DNA of 34,989 bases from Chloroflexota bacterium (lineage in GTDB: Bacteria; Chloroflexota; Anaerolineae; UBA4142), in assembly GCA_016865935.1 (NCBI GenBank), contig VGOB01000027.1, forward strand, positions 1 to 34,989. Direction: 5' to 3'. The notes under the pieces were generated by a model, which ran no database searches, had not been told where the DNA came from, and was given only the letters and a program-made list of their open reading frames with translations. Made by a program: the position numbers and the translations under genes. Shown one piece after another: positions 22,701-30,227 of the stretch (positions are counted from its first letter, which is position 1; the number at the start of each line of letters is the position of its first letter).

Positions 22701-22750
22701 ACGGCGCGACAACACACCGCACTTTGACCGTGTTTGGACTTGATTCGGAC

Positions 22751-22778
22751 TTGCTCAAATTAGAATATCGGATACAAT
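22751..22778 (+). promoter_or_regulatory. Probable promoter of redox gene cluster
   Basis: TTGCTC (22751-22756), 16 bp, TACAAT (22773-22778). A hairpin (GGTCACG 22795-22801 with CGTGACC 22817-22823) lies in the leader before the gene at 22848. Confidence 0.45.
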
Positions 22779-22847
22779 GATCGCAAGATCACGCGGTCAC
22801 GCTTTGGCGCGCTTGCCGTGACCAGAAGGAAGCAAAGGGAGCAAGCG

Positions 22848-23201
22848 ATGAAGCTTGGTCAAATTATCGAGATTCTCAACGGTCGTGCCCTGAACGAGTT
22901 CAACCACGCGCGGGATGTCGAGTACGGTTTTGAAACCGCTCTCCTCAGCGATGTGCTCGCGCATGCTAAACCCCACACTACCCTGATCCTGACCGGGATC
23001 ATCAATCCTCAAGTCGTGCGGACTGCCGAAATGGTAGACGCGGCGGGAGTGGTCTTCGTCCGCGACAAAGCGCCGGACGACAGTACGCTTCGCCTAGCGC
23101 AAGAAACCGGAATTCCCCTTATTGTAACACGACTCGGAATGTTTGAGGCGTGCGGCAAATTATTCGCCGCCGGCATCAAACCGGCGCGTCAGGTGGAGTA
23201 A
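22848..23201 (+). CDS. DRTGG-domain protein 1
   Basis: 117 residues from ATG 22848 (GGGAG upstream). It is a stand-alone DRTGG-fold protein: an initial KLGQIIEILNGRAL strand-helix, a central GFETALLSDVLAHAK, then TLILTGIINPQVVRTAEMVD and GIPLIVTRLGMFEACGKL. In other proteins this domain accompanies CBS and kinase or phosphotransacetylase modules and is thought to bind a nucleotide or act in regulation; no catalytic residues are evident. It is followed 6 bp later by the CBS-GHKL gene and then by a paralogue at 24157. Such genes accompany NADH-dependent [FeFe] hydrogenase loci in anaerobes; a regulatory role is inferred. Confidence 0.75.
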   Translation: MKLGQIIEILNGRALNEFNHARDVEYGFETALLSDVLAHAKPHTTLILTGIINPQVVRTAEMVDAAGVVFVRDKAPDDSTLRLAQETGIPLIVTRLGMFEACGKLFAAGIKPARQVE

Positions 23202-23207
23202 CCCGGC

Positions 23208-24149
23208 GTGACCACTCCCGAAATCACGCATGTCCAAAAACTAGATTTCCGCGTCGGGCAAGTGATGACGCGCCAATTGATCACCGTCAAAGCCGCGACC
23301 ACTTTGCTGGAACTGAAAGAGTTGATGCGCAAGCGGCGCATCAGCGGCGTCCCGGTCGTCAACGGCACCGGCGATCTGATCGGCATCATCAGTCTGGAAG
23401 ATTTGTTGCGCGCGTTCGAGCAAGGCGCGGTCAGCGGCGCCGTGAACGATTGGATGAGTCGTTCCGTCATCACCGTCCGCGACAGTGATCCCGTCGAAAC
23501 CGCCGCGCAAAAATTCGCGCAGACCGGCGTCGGTCGCATTCCGGTGCTGAACGCGGAAGGACGCCTGGTCGGGATGCTGACCAAAGGCGACATCACGCGC
23601 GGCTTGCTCGCCGAAGTGCAAGCGGACACCCAGGACGAAGAGATCGCGCGCTATCGCGCCAGCCACATTTTTCGCGACGTGCAATCGGATCACACGACGC
23701 TGATCTTGCGCTACAACGTCCAGCGCCACGATTTTACGCAGGGCGGGCAAGCCTCCTCCAAAATCAAACGCGCGCTGACGCGACTCGGCGCCGATCCGCA
23801 GATCGTCCGCCGCGCGGCGATTGCCGCGTACGAAGCGGAGATGAATCTGATCATCCACACCGATCACGGCGGACAGATCACCGCGCAAGTGGACGCGTCG
23901 CAACTCTCTCTGATCTTTGAAGACGACGGTCCCGGCATCGCCGATCTGAAACGCGCGACCGAAGAGATGGGATACACGACCACACCGCCGGAAATCAAGC
24001 AGATGGGTTTTGGCGGCGGGATGGGTTTGAAAAATATCCGCAAGTGCGCCGACCAGATGAAAATTGATTCCGAAGTCGGGCGCGGGACGCGGTTGGAAAT
24101 TACGATTCTGTTGCACGCGCCGGAGGCAAGCGCGGCGCGCAATACTTGA
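23208..24149 (+). CDS. CBS-pair plus GHKL ATPase regulatory protein
   Basis: 313 residues, GTG start with GGAG about 10 nt upstream. Two CBS domains (about 15-135; the repeats contain RRISGVPVVNGTGDLIGII and TGVGRIPVLNAEGRLVGML) usually bind adenylates. The C-terminal half (about 160-305) is a GHKL ATPase of the RsbW/anti-sigma type: N-box AAYEAEMNLIIHT, G1 box EDDGPGIAD, G2 region MGFGGGMGLKNI. The pairing suggests a switch in which the energy state, sensed by CBS, controls a kinase or partner-binding activity. It sits between two DRTGG genes with gaps of 6 and 7 bp, so all three are translated from one message. Confidence 0.85.
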   Translation: MTTPEITHVQKLDFRVGQVMTRQLITVKAATTLLELKELMRKRRISGVPVVNGTGDLIGIISLEDLLRAFEQGAVSGAVNDWMSRSVITVRDSDPVETAAQKFAQTGVGRIPVLNAEGRLVGMLTKGDITRGLLAEVQADTQDEEIARYRASHIFRDVQSDHTTLILRYNVQRHDFTQGGQASSKIKRALTRLGADPQIVRRAAIAAYEAEMNLIIHTDHGGQITAQVDASQLSLIFEDDGPGIADLKRATEEMGYTTTPPEIKQMGFGGGMGLKNIRKCADQMKIDSEVGRGTRLEITILLHAPEASAARNT

Positions 24150-24156
24150 GGGGAAT

Positions 24157-24501
24157 GTGATCGTTCAAGAAATCGCGCAAGCATTGAATCTGAAAATCGT
24201 CGCGGGGCAAGCCGCGCTGAATCGAAACGTCACGGGCGGCTACAGCGCCGATTTGCTTTCGTGCGTGATGGCGCGCGCTAAAGCCGGAAACGTTTGGGTC
24301 ACTCTGCAGGCGCACCCCAACGTGCTTGCCGTCGCGCTCCTGCTGGAAATGGCAGCGGTGATCGTCACCGAAGGCGCGCCGGTGCCGAACGATGTGATCG
24401 CCAAAGCGAACGCGGAAAACATCGCGATTCTCACGACGCCGCGCACGACGTTCTGGGTTGTCAGTGCGCTTGCAAAACTAGGCGTACCGGCGCAAGAGTA
24501 A
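24157..24501 (+). CDS. DRTGG-domain protein 2
   Basis: 114 residues, GTG start 3-4 nt after GAGGGG. It is related in fold to the product of 22848: IAQALNLKIVAG, then GGYSADLLSCVMARAK, VWVTLQAHPNVLAVAL, and IAILTTPRTTFWVVSALAKLG. In 24157 the G-G-Y/F-S-D-L core is better kept. The two paralogues bracket the CBS-GHKL gene and may bind it as a heteromeric pair. No enzyme signature is visible. The frame can be extended upstream into the preceding gene, but no start there has a ribosome binding site. Confidence 0.72.
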   Translation: MIVQEIAQALNLKIVAGQAALNRNVTGGYSADLLSCVMARAKAGNVWVTLQAHPNVLAVALLLEMAAVIVTEGAPVPNDVIAKANAENIAILTTPRTTFWVVSALAKLGVPAQE

Positions 24502-24502
24502 A

Positions 24503-24585
24503 AGTATTTTCGATTTTCGATTGCCGATTTTCGATTGGCGAATTTGGGCAATCAGCAATCGAAAATCGAAAATCGAAAATCAGCA
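24503..24585. repeat. Heptad-phased ATTTTCG palindromic tract
   Basis: TTTTCGA and TTGCCGA units (24508-24537) are mirrored by CAATCGA and AAATCGA units (24555-24580), period 7, forming an imperfect stem of about 27 bp directly before the PHP start codon and leaving no Shine-Dalgarno sequence. Confidence 0.8.
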
Positions 24586-25320
24586 ATGCTCATTCGCGCC
24601 GACCTGCACATCCACACGGTGCTCTCGCCGTGCGCCGAAGTGGAAATGATCCCGCCGCTGATCGTCGAGCGCGCGCTGGAACAACGTCTCGATCTGATTG
24701 CGATCACGGATCACAACGCGAGCGCGAACGTTCAAGCCGTGATGGACGCCGCGCGCGAGACCGGCGTCAAAGTGTGGGCGGGGATCGAGTTGCAGACGCG
24801 CGAAGAGGTCCACGTCCTGTGTTTGTTCGACACGGTGCGCCAGGTGCGCGCGCTGCAAGCCGAACTGGAACTCGCGCTGCCGAATCTGCCGAATGTGCCG
24901 GACAAGTTGGGCGAACAGTTCATCGTGGATGCCGCCGGAGATTTTATCGCGCGCGAAGAACGCCTGCTATTGATTTCAGCAGACCTTACGCTGGAAGGAC
25001 TCGCGCGCGAAGTGGGCGCGCTGCACGGACTCGCGATTCCCGCGCACATTGATCGCGTCGAGAACGGGCTGATTCCCCTGCTTGGTTTCGTGCCGCCGGG
25101 GCTGGATGTGCCCGCGCTGGAAATTTCGGCGAACATTTCAGCGCGCGACGCGCGCGCCAGATTTCGTCTGCCAGGACAGTACGCGGTAATGCGCGGGTCC
25201 GACGCGCACTGGCTGGACGCGGTCGGCAGCGCGATCACCGAACTCGATTTGGAAGGTACGCGCAGTGTCGCGAATGTTGCGCGCGCGCTGCGCGAAGCAA
25301 GATACAAGATTCAGAATTGA
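24586..25320 (+). CDS. PHP-domain metal-dependent phosphoesterase
   Basis: 244 residues. The PHP metal motifs are all present: DLHIHT near residue 5-10, AITDHNASAN at about 45, the conserved Glu in GIELQTREEVHVL, AHIDR (about 165) and GSDAHWL (about 208). This is the TrpH/YciV-like single-domain group, which hydrolyses phosphoesters (for example 3',5'-nucleoside bisphosphates). The ATG is fixed by protein alignment logic rather than by a ribosome binding site, because the upstream DNA is a heptad repeat hairpin. PHP genes recur in bifurcating hydrogenase loci for unknown reasons. It is 61 bp upstream of the NuoE-like gene. Confidence 0.87.
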   Translation: MLIRADLHIHTVLSPCAEVEMIPPLIVERALEQRLDLIAITDHNASANVQAVMDAARETGVKVWAGIELQTREEVHVLCLFDTVRQVRALQAELELALPNLPNVPDKLGEQFIVDAAGDFIAREERLLLISADLTLEGLAREVGALHGLAIPAHIDRVENGLIPLLGFVPPGLDVPALEISANISARDARARFRLPGQYAVMRGSDAHWLDAVGSAITELDLEGTRSVANVARALREARYKIQN

Positions 25321-25375
25321 AAGAGGGGCGAGGGGCGAAACCTGAAACCTTGAACCTGAAACTTTGAACGGGAGA
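25321..25375. repeat. Heptad-phased GAAACCT tract
   Basis: After GAGGGGC repeats, units GAAACCT, TGAACCT and GAAACTT follow at a 7-bp period, up to the GGGAG of the next gene. It belongs to the same unit family as 7480-7515 and 9973-9998. Confidence 0.65.
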
Positions 25376-25380
25376 TATTG

Positions 25381-25917
25381 ATGCGAGCCAAAGACTTGCG
25401 CGACGTACCACTTGCCGATGCGCTGAAACCTGCGGACGACGATCCCGTCGTCATTCCAGAACAACGCGCGCGGATCGACGCGATCATCGCCGAGCACAGC
25501 GCCAAGCCCGGCGCGACGATGGTGATTCTCAACGAGATTCAAGCGCAGATCGGACACCTGTCCAAGCCGATGCAAAATTACATCGCGGAAAAATTGCGCG
25601 TGCCGCTCAAAGATATTTTCGGCGTCATCACCTTCTATTCGTTCTTTACGATGAAGCCGCGCGGCAAACATCGCGTTGCGTTCTGTCTGGGGACGGCGTG
25701 CTACGTCAGCGGCGCGGAAATGCTGATCGAAAAGACGCAACAAATTCTCGATGTCAAACTCGGCGACACGACGCCGGATCGCAAGTTCACGATTGAGGCG
25801 TGTCGGTGCATCGGCGCGTGCTCGCAAGCGCCCGCGATATTGATTGACGATAACGTGCACGGGCGTCTTACGCCAGACAAGATGACGTCGGTGTTACGCA
25901 AGTATGAAAAAGTGTAG
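25381..25917 (+). CDS. NuoE/HydC-like 2Fe-2S subunit
   Basis: 178 residues from ATG 25381 (GGGAGA upstream). A helical N-terminal part contains VILNEIQAQIGHLSKPMQ and then GVITFYSFF (both typical of NuoE). The thioredoxin-like 2Fe-2S domain follows with all four ligands, FCLGTAC (CX4C, about 101-106) and CRCIGAC (CX3C). This is the 24-kDa subunit of complex I or HydC of bifurcating hydrogenases, passing electrons to or from the NuoF flavin. The NuoF/HydB partner is at 27532. Compared with the second NuoE-like protein (30347) it has a longer N-terminal region. Confidence 0.92.
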   Translation: MRAKDLRDVPLADALKPADDDPVVIPEQRARIDAIIAEHSAKPGATMVILNEIQAQIGHLSKPMQNYIAEKLRVPLKDIFGVITFYSFFTMKPRGKHRVAFCLGTACYVSGAEMLIEKTQQILDVKLGDTTPDRKFTIEACRCIGACSQAPAILIDDNVHGRLTPDKMTSVLRKYEKV

Positions 25918-25970
25918 CGCGTGTTGCGTGTTACGTATTCCGTCACTCGCCACGCGGCACCTGACTGACC
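25918..25970. repeat. Heptad-phased GCGTGTT tract
   Basis: GCGTGTT twice, then ACGTATT and CCGTCAC, mirrored by CGCCACGCGGCAC, immediately before the GHKL gene start. No clear ribosome binding site is left. Confidence 0.55.
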
Positions 25971-26519
25971 ATGCTGCGCGAATTGGCTTTGCACATTCTC
26001 GACATCGTCGAAAATAGTTTGAACGCGGGCGCGACGCGCGTGACGATTGACGTGAACGAGGATACGCCAGCCGATCGCTTGACGATCCAGGTCGCGGACG
26101 ATGGACGCGGGATGGATGCCGAAATGGTCCAACGCGTGACCGATCCGTTTTTCACGACGCGCACGACGCGCCGGGTTGGCTTGGGCATTCCGTTCCTGAA
26201 ACAAGCGACGGAGTTGTGTAACGGCGCGTTCAGCATCGAATCCCAGGTCGGCAAAGGCACAACCGTCACCGCGACATTTCAGCACAGTCACATCAATCGG
26301 ATGCCGCTGGGCGATCTGCCCAACACGATTCTCGCGCTCGTCGTGGGGAATTCGCACGCCGATTTTGTGTACCGGCATAGATTGGACGAACGATCATTTG
26401 AATTCGACACCCGTCCGATCAAAGCCGAGTTGGGCGACGTGCCGCTCAGCGAGCCGGGCGTGATCGAGTACCTGCGCCGGGAAATTTCCGATTCGCTGGC
26501 GCAGATTTACGGAATTTGA
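25971..26519 (+). CDS. GHKL ATPase-domain protein
   Basis: 182 residues. A stand-alone histidine-kinase-like ATPase: N-box LHILDIVENSLNAGAT (about 8-23), G1 box DDGRGMD (about 43-49), G2 box GLGIPFLKQA (about 67-76) and the final GKGTTVTATF strand. There is no dimerisation/His domain, so it is not a sensor kinase by itself. A C-terminal extension of about 75 residues has no known motif. Genes of this kind lie between hydC and hydB in several NADH-dependent hydrogenase operons (family knowledge), with unproven function. The start lacks a good ribosome binding site, so translation may depend on coupling or on the folded spacer. Confidence 0.82.
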   Translation: MLRELALHILDIVENSLNAGATRVTIDVNEDTPADRLTIQVADDGRGMDAEMVQRVTDPFFTTRTTRRVGLGIPFLKQATELCNGAFSIESQVGKGTTVTATFQHSHINRMPLGDLPNTILALVVGNSHADFVYRHRLDERSFEFDTRPIKAELGDVPLSEPGVIEYLRREISDSLAQIYGI

Positions 26520-26590
26520 AATTTTCGATTTTGGATTTGCGATTTTCGATTGTCCAAGCGCAAATTGAAAATCGAAAATCGAAAATGGAG
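26519..26590. repeat. Heptad-phased ATTTTCG palindromic tract, second copy
   Basis: ATTTTCG, ATTTTGG and ATTTGCG units (26521-26548) are mirrored by AATTGAA and AATCGAA units (26561-26585). It uses the same unit family as 24503-24585 although 2 kb away. Confidence 0.8.
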
Positions 26591-26595
26591 ATACT

Positions 26596-26961
26596 ATGTC
26601 AGTCAAATCACTCGAAGACTTGAAAAAGATCAAAGAAGAAGCGTTACGCAAACGTGAGATTCGCAACGCGAACGCGCGTGCCCACATCACTGTCGCGATG
26701 GGGACGTGCGGGATCGCCGCCGGCGCGCGCGAAACGATGAAAGCCGTGCTTGACGCGATTGAAAAAGATCAAATCGCCGGGGTGCTGGTCACGCAAACCG
26801 GTTGCATTGGGTTGTGCGAGTTCGAGCCGATCGTGGATGTGCAGGTCGGCGAAGAAACCAAAGCGACGTACGGCAAAGTCTCGCCCGAGCGCGCGCGCGC
26901 GATTGTCACGGAGCACGTCGTCGGCGGAAAACCGATTAAGGAATGGATGATAACGCGTTAG
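26596..26961 (+). CDS. 2Fe-2S thioredoxin-like ferredoxin (HydD-like)
   Basis: 121 residues (GGAGATACT upstream). After a charged helix (SLEDLKKIKEEALRKR) comes the thioredoxin-like ferredoxin core with VAMGTCGIAAGA and TQTGCIGLCEFEP, so three Cys ligands are visible, as usual in this small family. It carries electrons or acts in assembly beside NuoE/NuoF-type subunits. The order NuoE, GHKL, ferredoxin, NuoF is that of HydC-to-HydB segments in anaerobes, except that an unrelated four-helix-bundle gene now separates this gene from NuoF. Confidence 0.87.
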   Translation: MSVKSLEDLKKIKEEALRKREIRNANARAHITVAMGTCGIAAGARETMKAVLDAIEKDQIAGVLVTQTGCIGLCEFEPIVDVQVGEETKATYGKVSPERARAIVTEHVVGGKPIKEWMITR

Positions 26962-27030
26962 TCAATTGGTGATTAGTGATTGGTGACTAGGTGACTAGTC
27001 ACCAATTGAACACTCACTGGTTGACTAGCC
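26958..27030. repeat. Heptad-phased TGGTGAT tract, left flank of IVP gene
   Basis: TGGTGAT, TAGTGAT and TGGTGAC units are followed by the complementary TAGTCAC/CAATTGA part. TCAATTGGTGATTAGT in this tract reappears inverted on the other side of the gene (27490-27525). Confidence 0.8.
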
Positions 27031-27042
27031 ATGCGAGGGAAA

Positions 27043-27492
27043 ATGGCGGAGGGGCTTGAAGGATTAGCCGTGTGGCAGAAGGCGCATGAGTTGATGTTGT
27101 TCGTCCATCAACACGTTGTGCCCCGTTTACCACGAGAAGAAAAGTGGAATCTTGCCGATCAACTGCGGCGCTCCTCACAAAGTGTAGGCGCGAATATCGC
27201 CGAAGGATATGGAAGGTTTTACTACCAAGACAATGTTCGATTTTGCTACAACGCGCGCGGCTCGTTAGTTGAAACGATCAATCATCTGATTACTGCGCGC
27301 GACTTGAACTACATCCCGATAGACGTATACCAACATGCGCGTGATCTTGCTGATGAAGTCTACCGCCTGATTCACGGTTATATCGCGTATCTAAAGAAAA
27401 GTAGGCAAGGCGTGGGAGAACCAGGGGCAAACCTCATCGTGCGTGAATCAACTATTGAGTACGAAATACAATCCGATGAACTACCATGTTGA
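27043..27492 (+). CDS. Four-helix-bundle protein (23S rRNA IVP-like)
   Basis: 149 residues from ATG 27043 (GAGGG 4 nt upstream; in-frame ATG 27031 is an alternative). The family pattern is clear: LAVWQKAHELMLFVH in helix 1, WNLADQLRRSSQSVGANIAEGYGR before helix 2 (about 33-56, the diagnostic part), FCYNARGSLVETINHL in helix 3, and a long helix 4. Such proteins are encoded in 23S rRNA intervening sequences and in scattered intergenic sites; they form pentamers and resemble Avd, the accessory protein of diversity-generating retroelements. No reverse transcriptase is nearby. The gene is AT-richer than its neighbours and is framed by heptad tracts in opposite orientation. This suggests a mobile or inserted unit inside the redox operon. 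Confidence 0.9.
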   Translation: MAEGLEGLAVWQKAHELMLFVHQHVVPRLPREEKWNLADQLRRSSQSVGANIAEGYGRFYYQDNVRFCYNARGSLVETINHLITARDLNYIPIDVYQHARDLADEVYRLIHGYIAYLKKSRQGVGEPGANLIVRESTIEYEIQSDELPC

Positions 27493-27525
27493 CTAATCAC
27501 CAATTGACCAATCACTAATCACGAG
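27490..27525. repeat. Heptad-phased ATCACTA tract, right flank of IVP gene
   Basis: Units ATCACCA, ATTGACC, AATCACT and AATCACG, period 7. The reverse complement shares AATTGGTGATTAG and GTGATTAGTGATTGGT with the left flank. Confidence 0.8.
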
Positions 27526-27531
27526 GTTTGA

Positions 27532-29316
27532 ATGCCCGATCAATTCTACCGTTCCCATATTCTACTCTGCACCGATCCCGAATGTTTGGCGAAAGGCGCG
27601 CAAGATATCGAAGACGCGCTCGTGCGCGCATTGGACGCGCACGGCTTGCGCGACGAAGTGGATATTCTCGAAACATCACGGCTGGGGCACTGCCACACGG
27701 GACCTGAGATCGTCGTGTACCCGGAAGGCGTTTCGTACATCAACCTCACGCCGGACGCGATCACGGAAATCGTCAGCGAGCATTTGCTCAAAGGGCGCAT
27801 CGTTCAGAAATATCAATTCACCGCCGAAGTTCGCAAGGACGAAGAACTGCGCGCGCCGGCTGCCAAAGAGATGCGGATCATTATGGCGCGCTGCGGCGTG
27901 ATCGATCCGGAGAATATCGAAGATTACATCGCGGACGAAGGGTACGCCGCGCTCGGCAAGGTAATGTCCGAAATGTCGCCGCGCAACGTGATTGATGAAA
28001 TCCTGAAATCGAATCTGCGCGGACGCGGCGGCGCGGGTTTTCCCGCCGGGCGCAAATGGGAGTTCGCCGCGAATCAAAAATCGGAAACCAAGTTCGTCAT
28101 TTGCAACGCCGACGAAGGCGATCCCGGCGCGTTTATGAATCGCCGTTTGCTGGAAGGCGATCCGCATGCGGTTTTGGAGGGAATGATCATCGCGGGCTAC
28201 GCCATCGGCGCGCACCAGGGTTACATTTATTGCCGCGCCGAATATCCGATCGCCGTGCGCACGATCCGCATCGCGATTCGCCAGGCGCGCGAACTGAGTC
28301 TACTCGGCAAAGATATTATGGGCACGGGATTCGATTTCGATGTCGAGTTGCGAATTGGCGCGGGCGCGTTCGTCTGCGGCGAAGAGACCGCGCTGATGGC
28401 ATCCATCGAAGGCAAGCGCGGCGAGCCGCGTCCGCGCCCGCCATTCCCCGCCGTCTCCGGTTTGTGGGGCAAGCCGACGATCATCAACAACGTCGAGACG
28501 CTGGCGAATATTCCGAACATCATTCGGCGCGGCGCGGACTGGTTTCAAACGATCGGCAACGAAAAAAACAAGGGGACGAAAACGTTCACGCTCGCGGGCG
28601 ATGTCGTGCGTACCGGCTTGATCGAGGTGCCGCTCGGCATCACGCTCGGCGAAGTCGTGTTCGACGTGGCGGGCGGGATCAAGGACGGTCGCAAGTTCAA
28701 AGCGATTCAAACCGGCGGACCGATGGGCGGTTGCATTCCCGAACAATTCTTGGAAACGCCGATTGATTACGAAAACCTGGGCGCGCTCGGTTCGATTATG
28801 GGCTCGGGCGGCTTGGTCGTGATGGACGATACGACGTGTATGGTGGACATCGCGCGCTTTTTTATGGATTTCACGCAGGACGAATCGTGCGGCAAGTGCG
28901 TTCCTTGCCGCATTGGCACGCGCCGCATTTTGGAAATCCTCGAAAAAATTTGCAAGGGTGACGGCGAAGAAGGCGACATCGAGCGCCTGGAAAGTTTGTC
29001 CAAGTTTATCGTCGCCGGAAGTTTGTGCGGGCTGGGACAAGGCGCGCCGAATCCGGTGTTGACGACGATCAAATATTTTCGCGACGAGTACGAAGCGCAC
29101 ATTCGCGAAAAGAAATGTGCCGCCAAAGTATGCAAGGGTCTCATCTCATACCGCATTCTCGATACGTGCACCGGTTGTATGGTCTGCAGTCGTAACTGTC
29201 CCTCACATGCGATCACGGGCGAGAAAAAACAGGTACACATTCTCAACGATGACTTGTGCGAACGCTGCGGCATTTGCCTGACGGTGTGCAAGTTTGATGC
29301 CATCGTAGTTGAATAG
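27532..29316 (+). CDS. NuoF/HydB-like NADH-binding subunit
   Basis: 594 residues (GAGG upstream). Three parts are visible. (1) An N-terminal thioredoxin-like 2Fe-2S domain (about 5-95) with Cys13, Cys18 and Cys54, but Arg50 where a fourth Cys is usual. (2) A NuoF core: GRGGAGFPAGRKWEF and CNADEGDPGAFMNR bind NADH and FMN, YCRAEYPIAV, GAGAFVCGEETAL, and the 4Fe-4S motif ESCGKCVPCRIGT (about 450). (3) A C-terminal 2x[4Fe-4S] ferredoxin, CTGCMVCSRNCP and CERCGICLTVC. This is the flavin subunit where bifurcation of NADH and ferredoxin electrons occurs in HydABC-type enzymes. Its catalytic partner (HydA or FdhA) is not in the window. Confidence 0.93.
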   Translation: MPDQFYRSHILLCTDPECLAKGAQDIEDALVRALDAHGLRDEVDILETSRLGHCHTGPEIVVYPEGVSYINLTPDAITEIVSEHLLKGRIVQKYQFTAEVRKDEELRAPAAKEMRIIMARCGVIDPENIEDYIADEGYAALGKVMSEMSPRNVIDEILKSNLRGRGGAGFPAGRKWEFAANQKSETKFVICNADEGDPGAFMNRRLLEGDPHAVLEGMIIAGYAIGAHQGYIYCRAEYPIAVRTIRIAIRQARELSLLGKDIMGTGFDFDVELRIGAGAFVCGEETALMASIEGKRGEPRPRPPFPAVSGLWGKPTIINNVETLANIPNIIRRGADWFQTIGNEKNKGTKTFTLAGDVVRTGLIEVPLGITLGEVVFDVAGGIKDGRKFKAIQTGGPMGGCIPEQFLETPIDYENLGALGSIMGSGGLVVMDDTTCMVDIARFFMDFTQDESCGKCVPCRIGTRRILEILEKICKGDGEEGDIERLESLSKFIVAGSLCGLGQGAPNPVLTTIKYFRDEYEAHIREKKCAAKVCKGLISYRILDTCTGCMVCSRNCPSHAITGEKKQVHILNDDLCERCGICLTVCKFDAIVVE

Positions 29317-29350
29317 TGCGATAGTTCGGTAGTGCGTTAGTTGATTCGAT
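29317..29350. repeat. Short heptad-phased TAGTTCG tract
   Basis: AGTGCGA, TAGTTCG and GTAGTGCG-type units lie between the NuoF stop and the fdhD start. Confidence 0.45.
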
Positions 29351-29370
29351 TCAGCAACGCGGAAATATTG

Positions 29371-30219
29371 ATGCTTGACGAAAAAGCGACGACGCAATAC
29401 TACCGCGTGACGAAATCAAGCGCGGAACAAGTGACGGGCGCGATCATCGGCGAGAGCCAGTGGGTGTTGTACGTAAACGGCGCAGAAGTCGTCACGTTGA
29501 TGGCGACGCCGCGCAATCTGCATTATCTCGCGCTCGGGTTTCTTGTGTCGGAAAACTTGATCGCGCGCTTGGACGAAATTGCGTCGTTGCGTGTGTACGA
29601 AGCGGCGGATCGCGCGTACTGGTACATTCCCGCGCTTGGCATCGCGGAAACGCGCACGATGGCAGTCTGCGAGGAGAATGTCGGTTCGATTGAAGTGCGG
29701 TTGACGCGCGATGATTTTCGCGTGCCCGCGCATCGCGTTTTAACAAGCGGTTGCGGTGGCGGCGTGACCTTCAGCGATTTGTCGTCAAAGCAGACGCCGC
29801 TCGAATCCGAACGCACGGTACGCGCGTCACAACTGTTTGCGATGATGGACGAGTTGTACGCGCAAGGGCATTTGTATCGCGCGACGCGCGGCGTCCACAC
29901 CTCCGCGCTCACCGACGGCGAAACGATCTTGTCACTGACGGAAGACGTGGGACGCCACAACACGCTCGACAAAATTCGCGGCGAGTGCTTGCTGCGCGGA
30001 ATCGCAACGCGCGATCAGATTTTGCTTTCGACCGGGCGCATCTCGTCCGAGATGCTCACCAAAGCCGCGAAGATGCAAGTACCCATCGTCGCGTCACGCA
30101 CATCGCCAACCTCACTCGCGTTGGAACTTGCGCGCGCATGGAACATCGCGCTGATCGGTTATGTGCGCGCGGAAGAAATGCGCGTGTATTGTGGGATTGA
30201 GCGTTTGATAGTTGGATAG
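29371..30219 (+). CDS. fdhD: FdhD sulfurtransferase for formate dehydrogenase
   Basis: 282 residues from ATG 29371. FdhD carries sulfur from the IscS desulfurase to the Mo/W-bis-PGD cofactor of formate dehydrogenase and is needed for its activity. Recognised segments are LMATPRNLHYLALGFLVSE, VLTSGCGGG, the active loop region RATRGVHTSAL, EDVGRHNTLDKIRG, and LLSTGRISSEMLTKAA. The CXXC of the E. coli enzyme is represented by a single Cys (SGCGGG), as in some other lineages. FdhD implies a molybdenum or tungsten formate dehydrogenase in the genome. Together with the FNT channel and NuoE/NuoF it points to NAD-linked formate metabolism. A longer in-frame TTG start (29341) is not supported. Confidence 0.92.
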   Translation: MLDEKATTQYYRVTKSSAEQVTGAIIGESQWVLYVNGAEVVTLMATPRNLHYLALGFLVSENLIARLDEIASLRVYEAADRAYWYIPALGIAETRTMAVCEENVGSIEVRLTRDDFRVPAHRVLTSGCGGGVTFSDLSSKQTPLESERTVRASQLFAMMDELYAQGHLYRATRGVHTSALTDGETILSLTEDVGRHNTLDKIRGECLLRGIATRDQILLSTGRISSEMLTKAAKMQVPIVASRTSPTSLALELARAWNIALIGYVRAEEMRVYCGIERLIVG

Positions 30220-30227
30220 TAGGTTGG

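Noticed and set aside
27043-27492. Avd accessory gene of a diversity-generating retroelement
   Set aside because: The protein has the same fold family, but no reverse transcriptase, template repeat or adenine-variable target is in the window.
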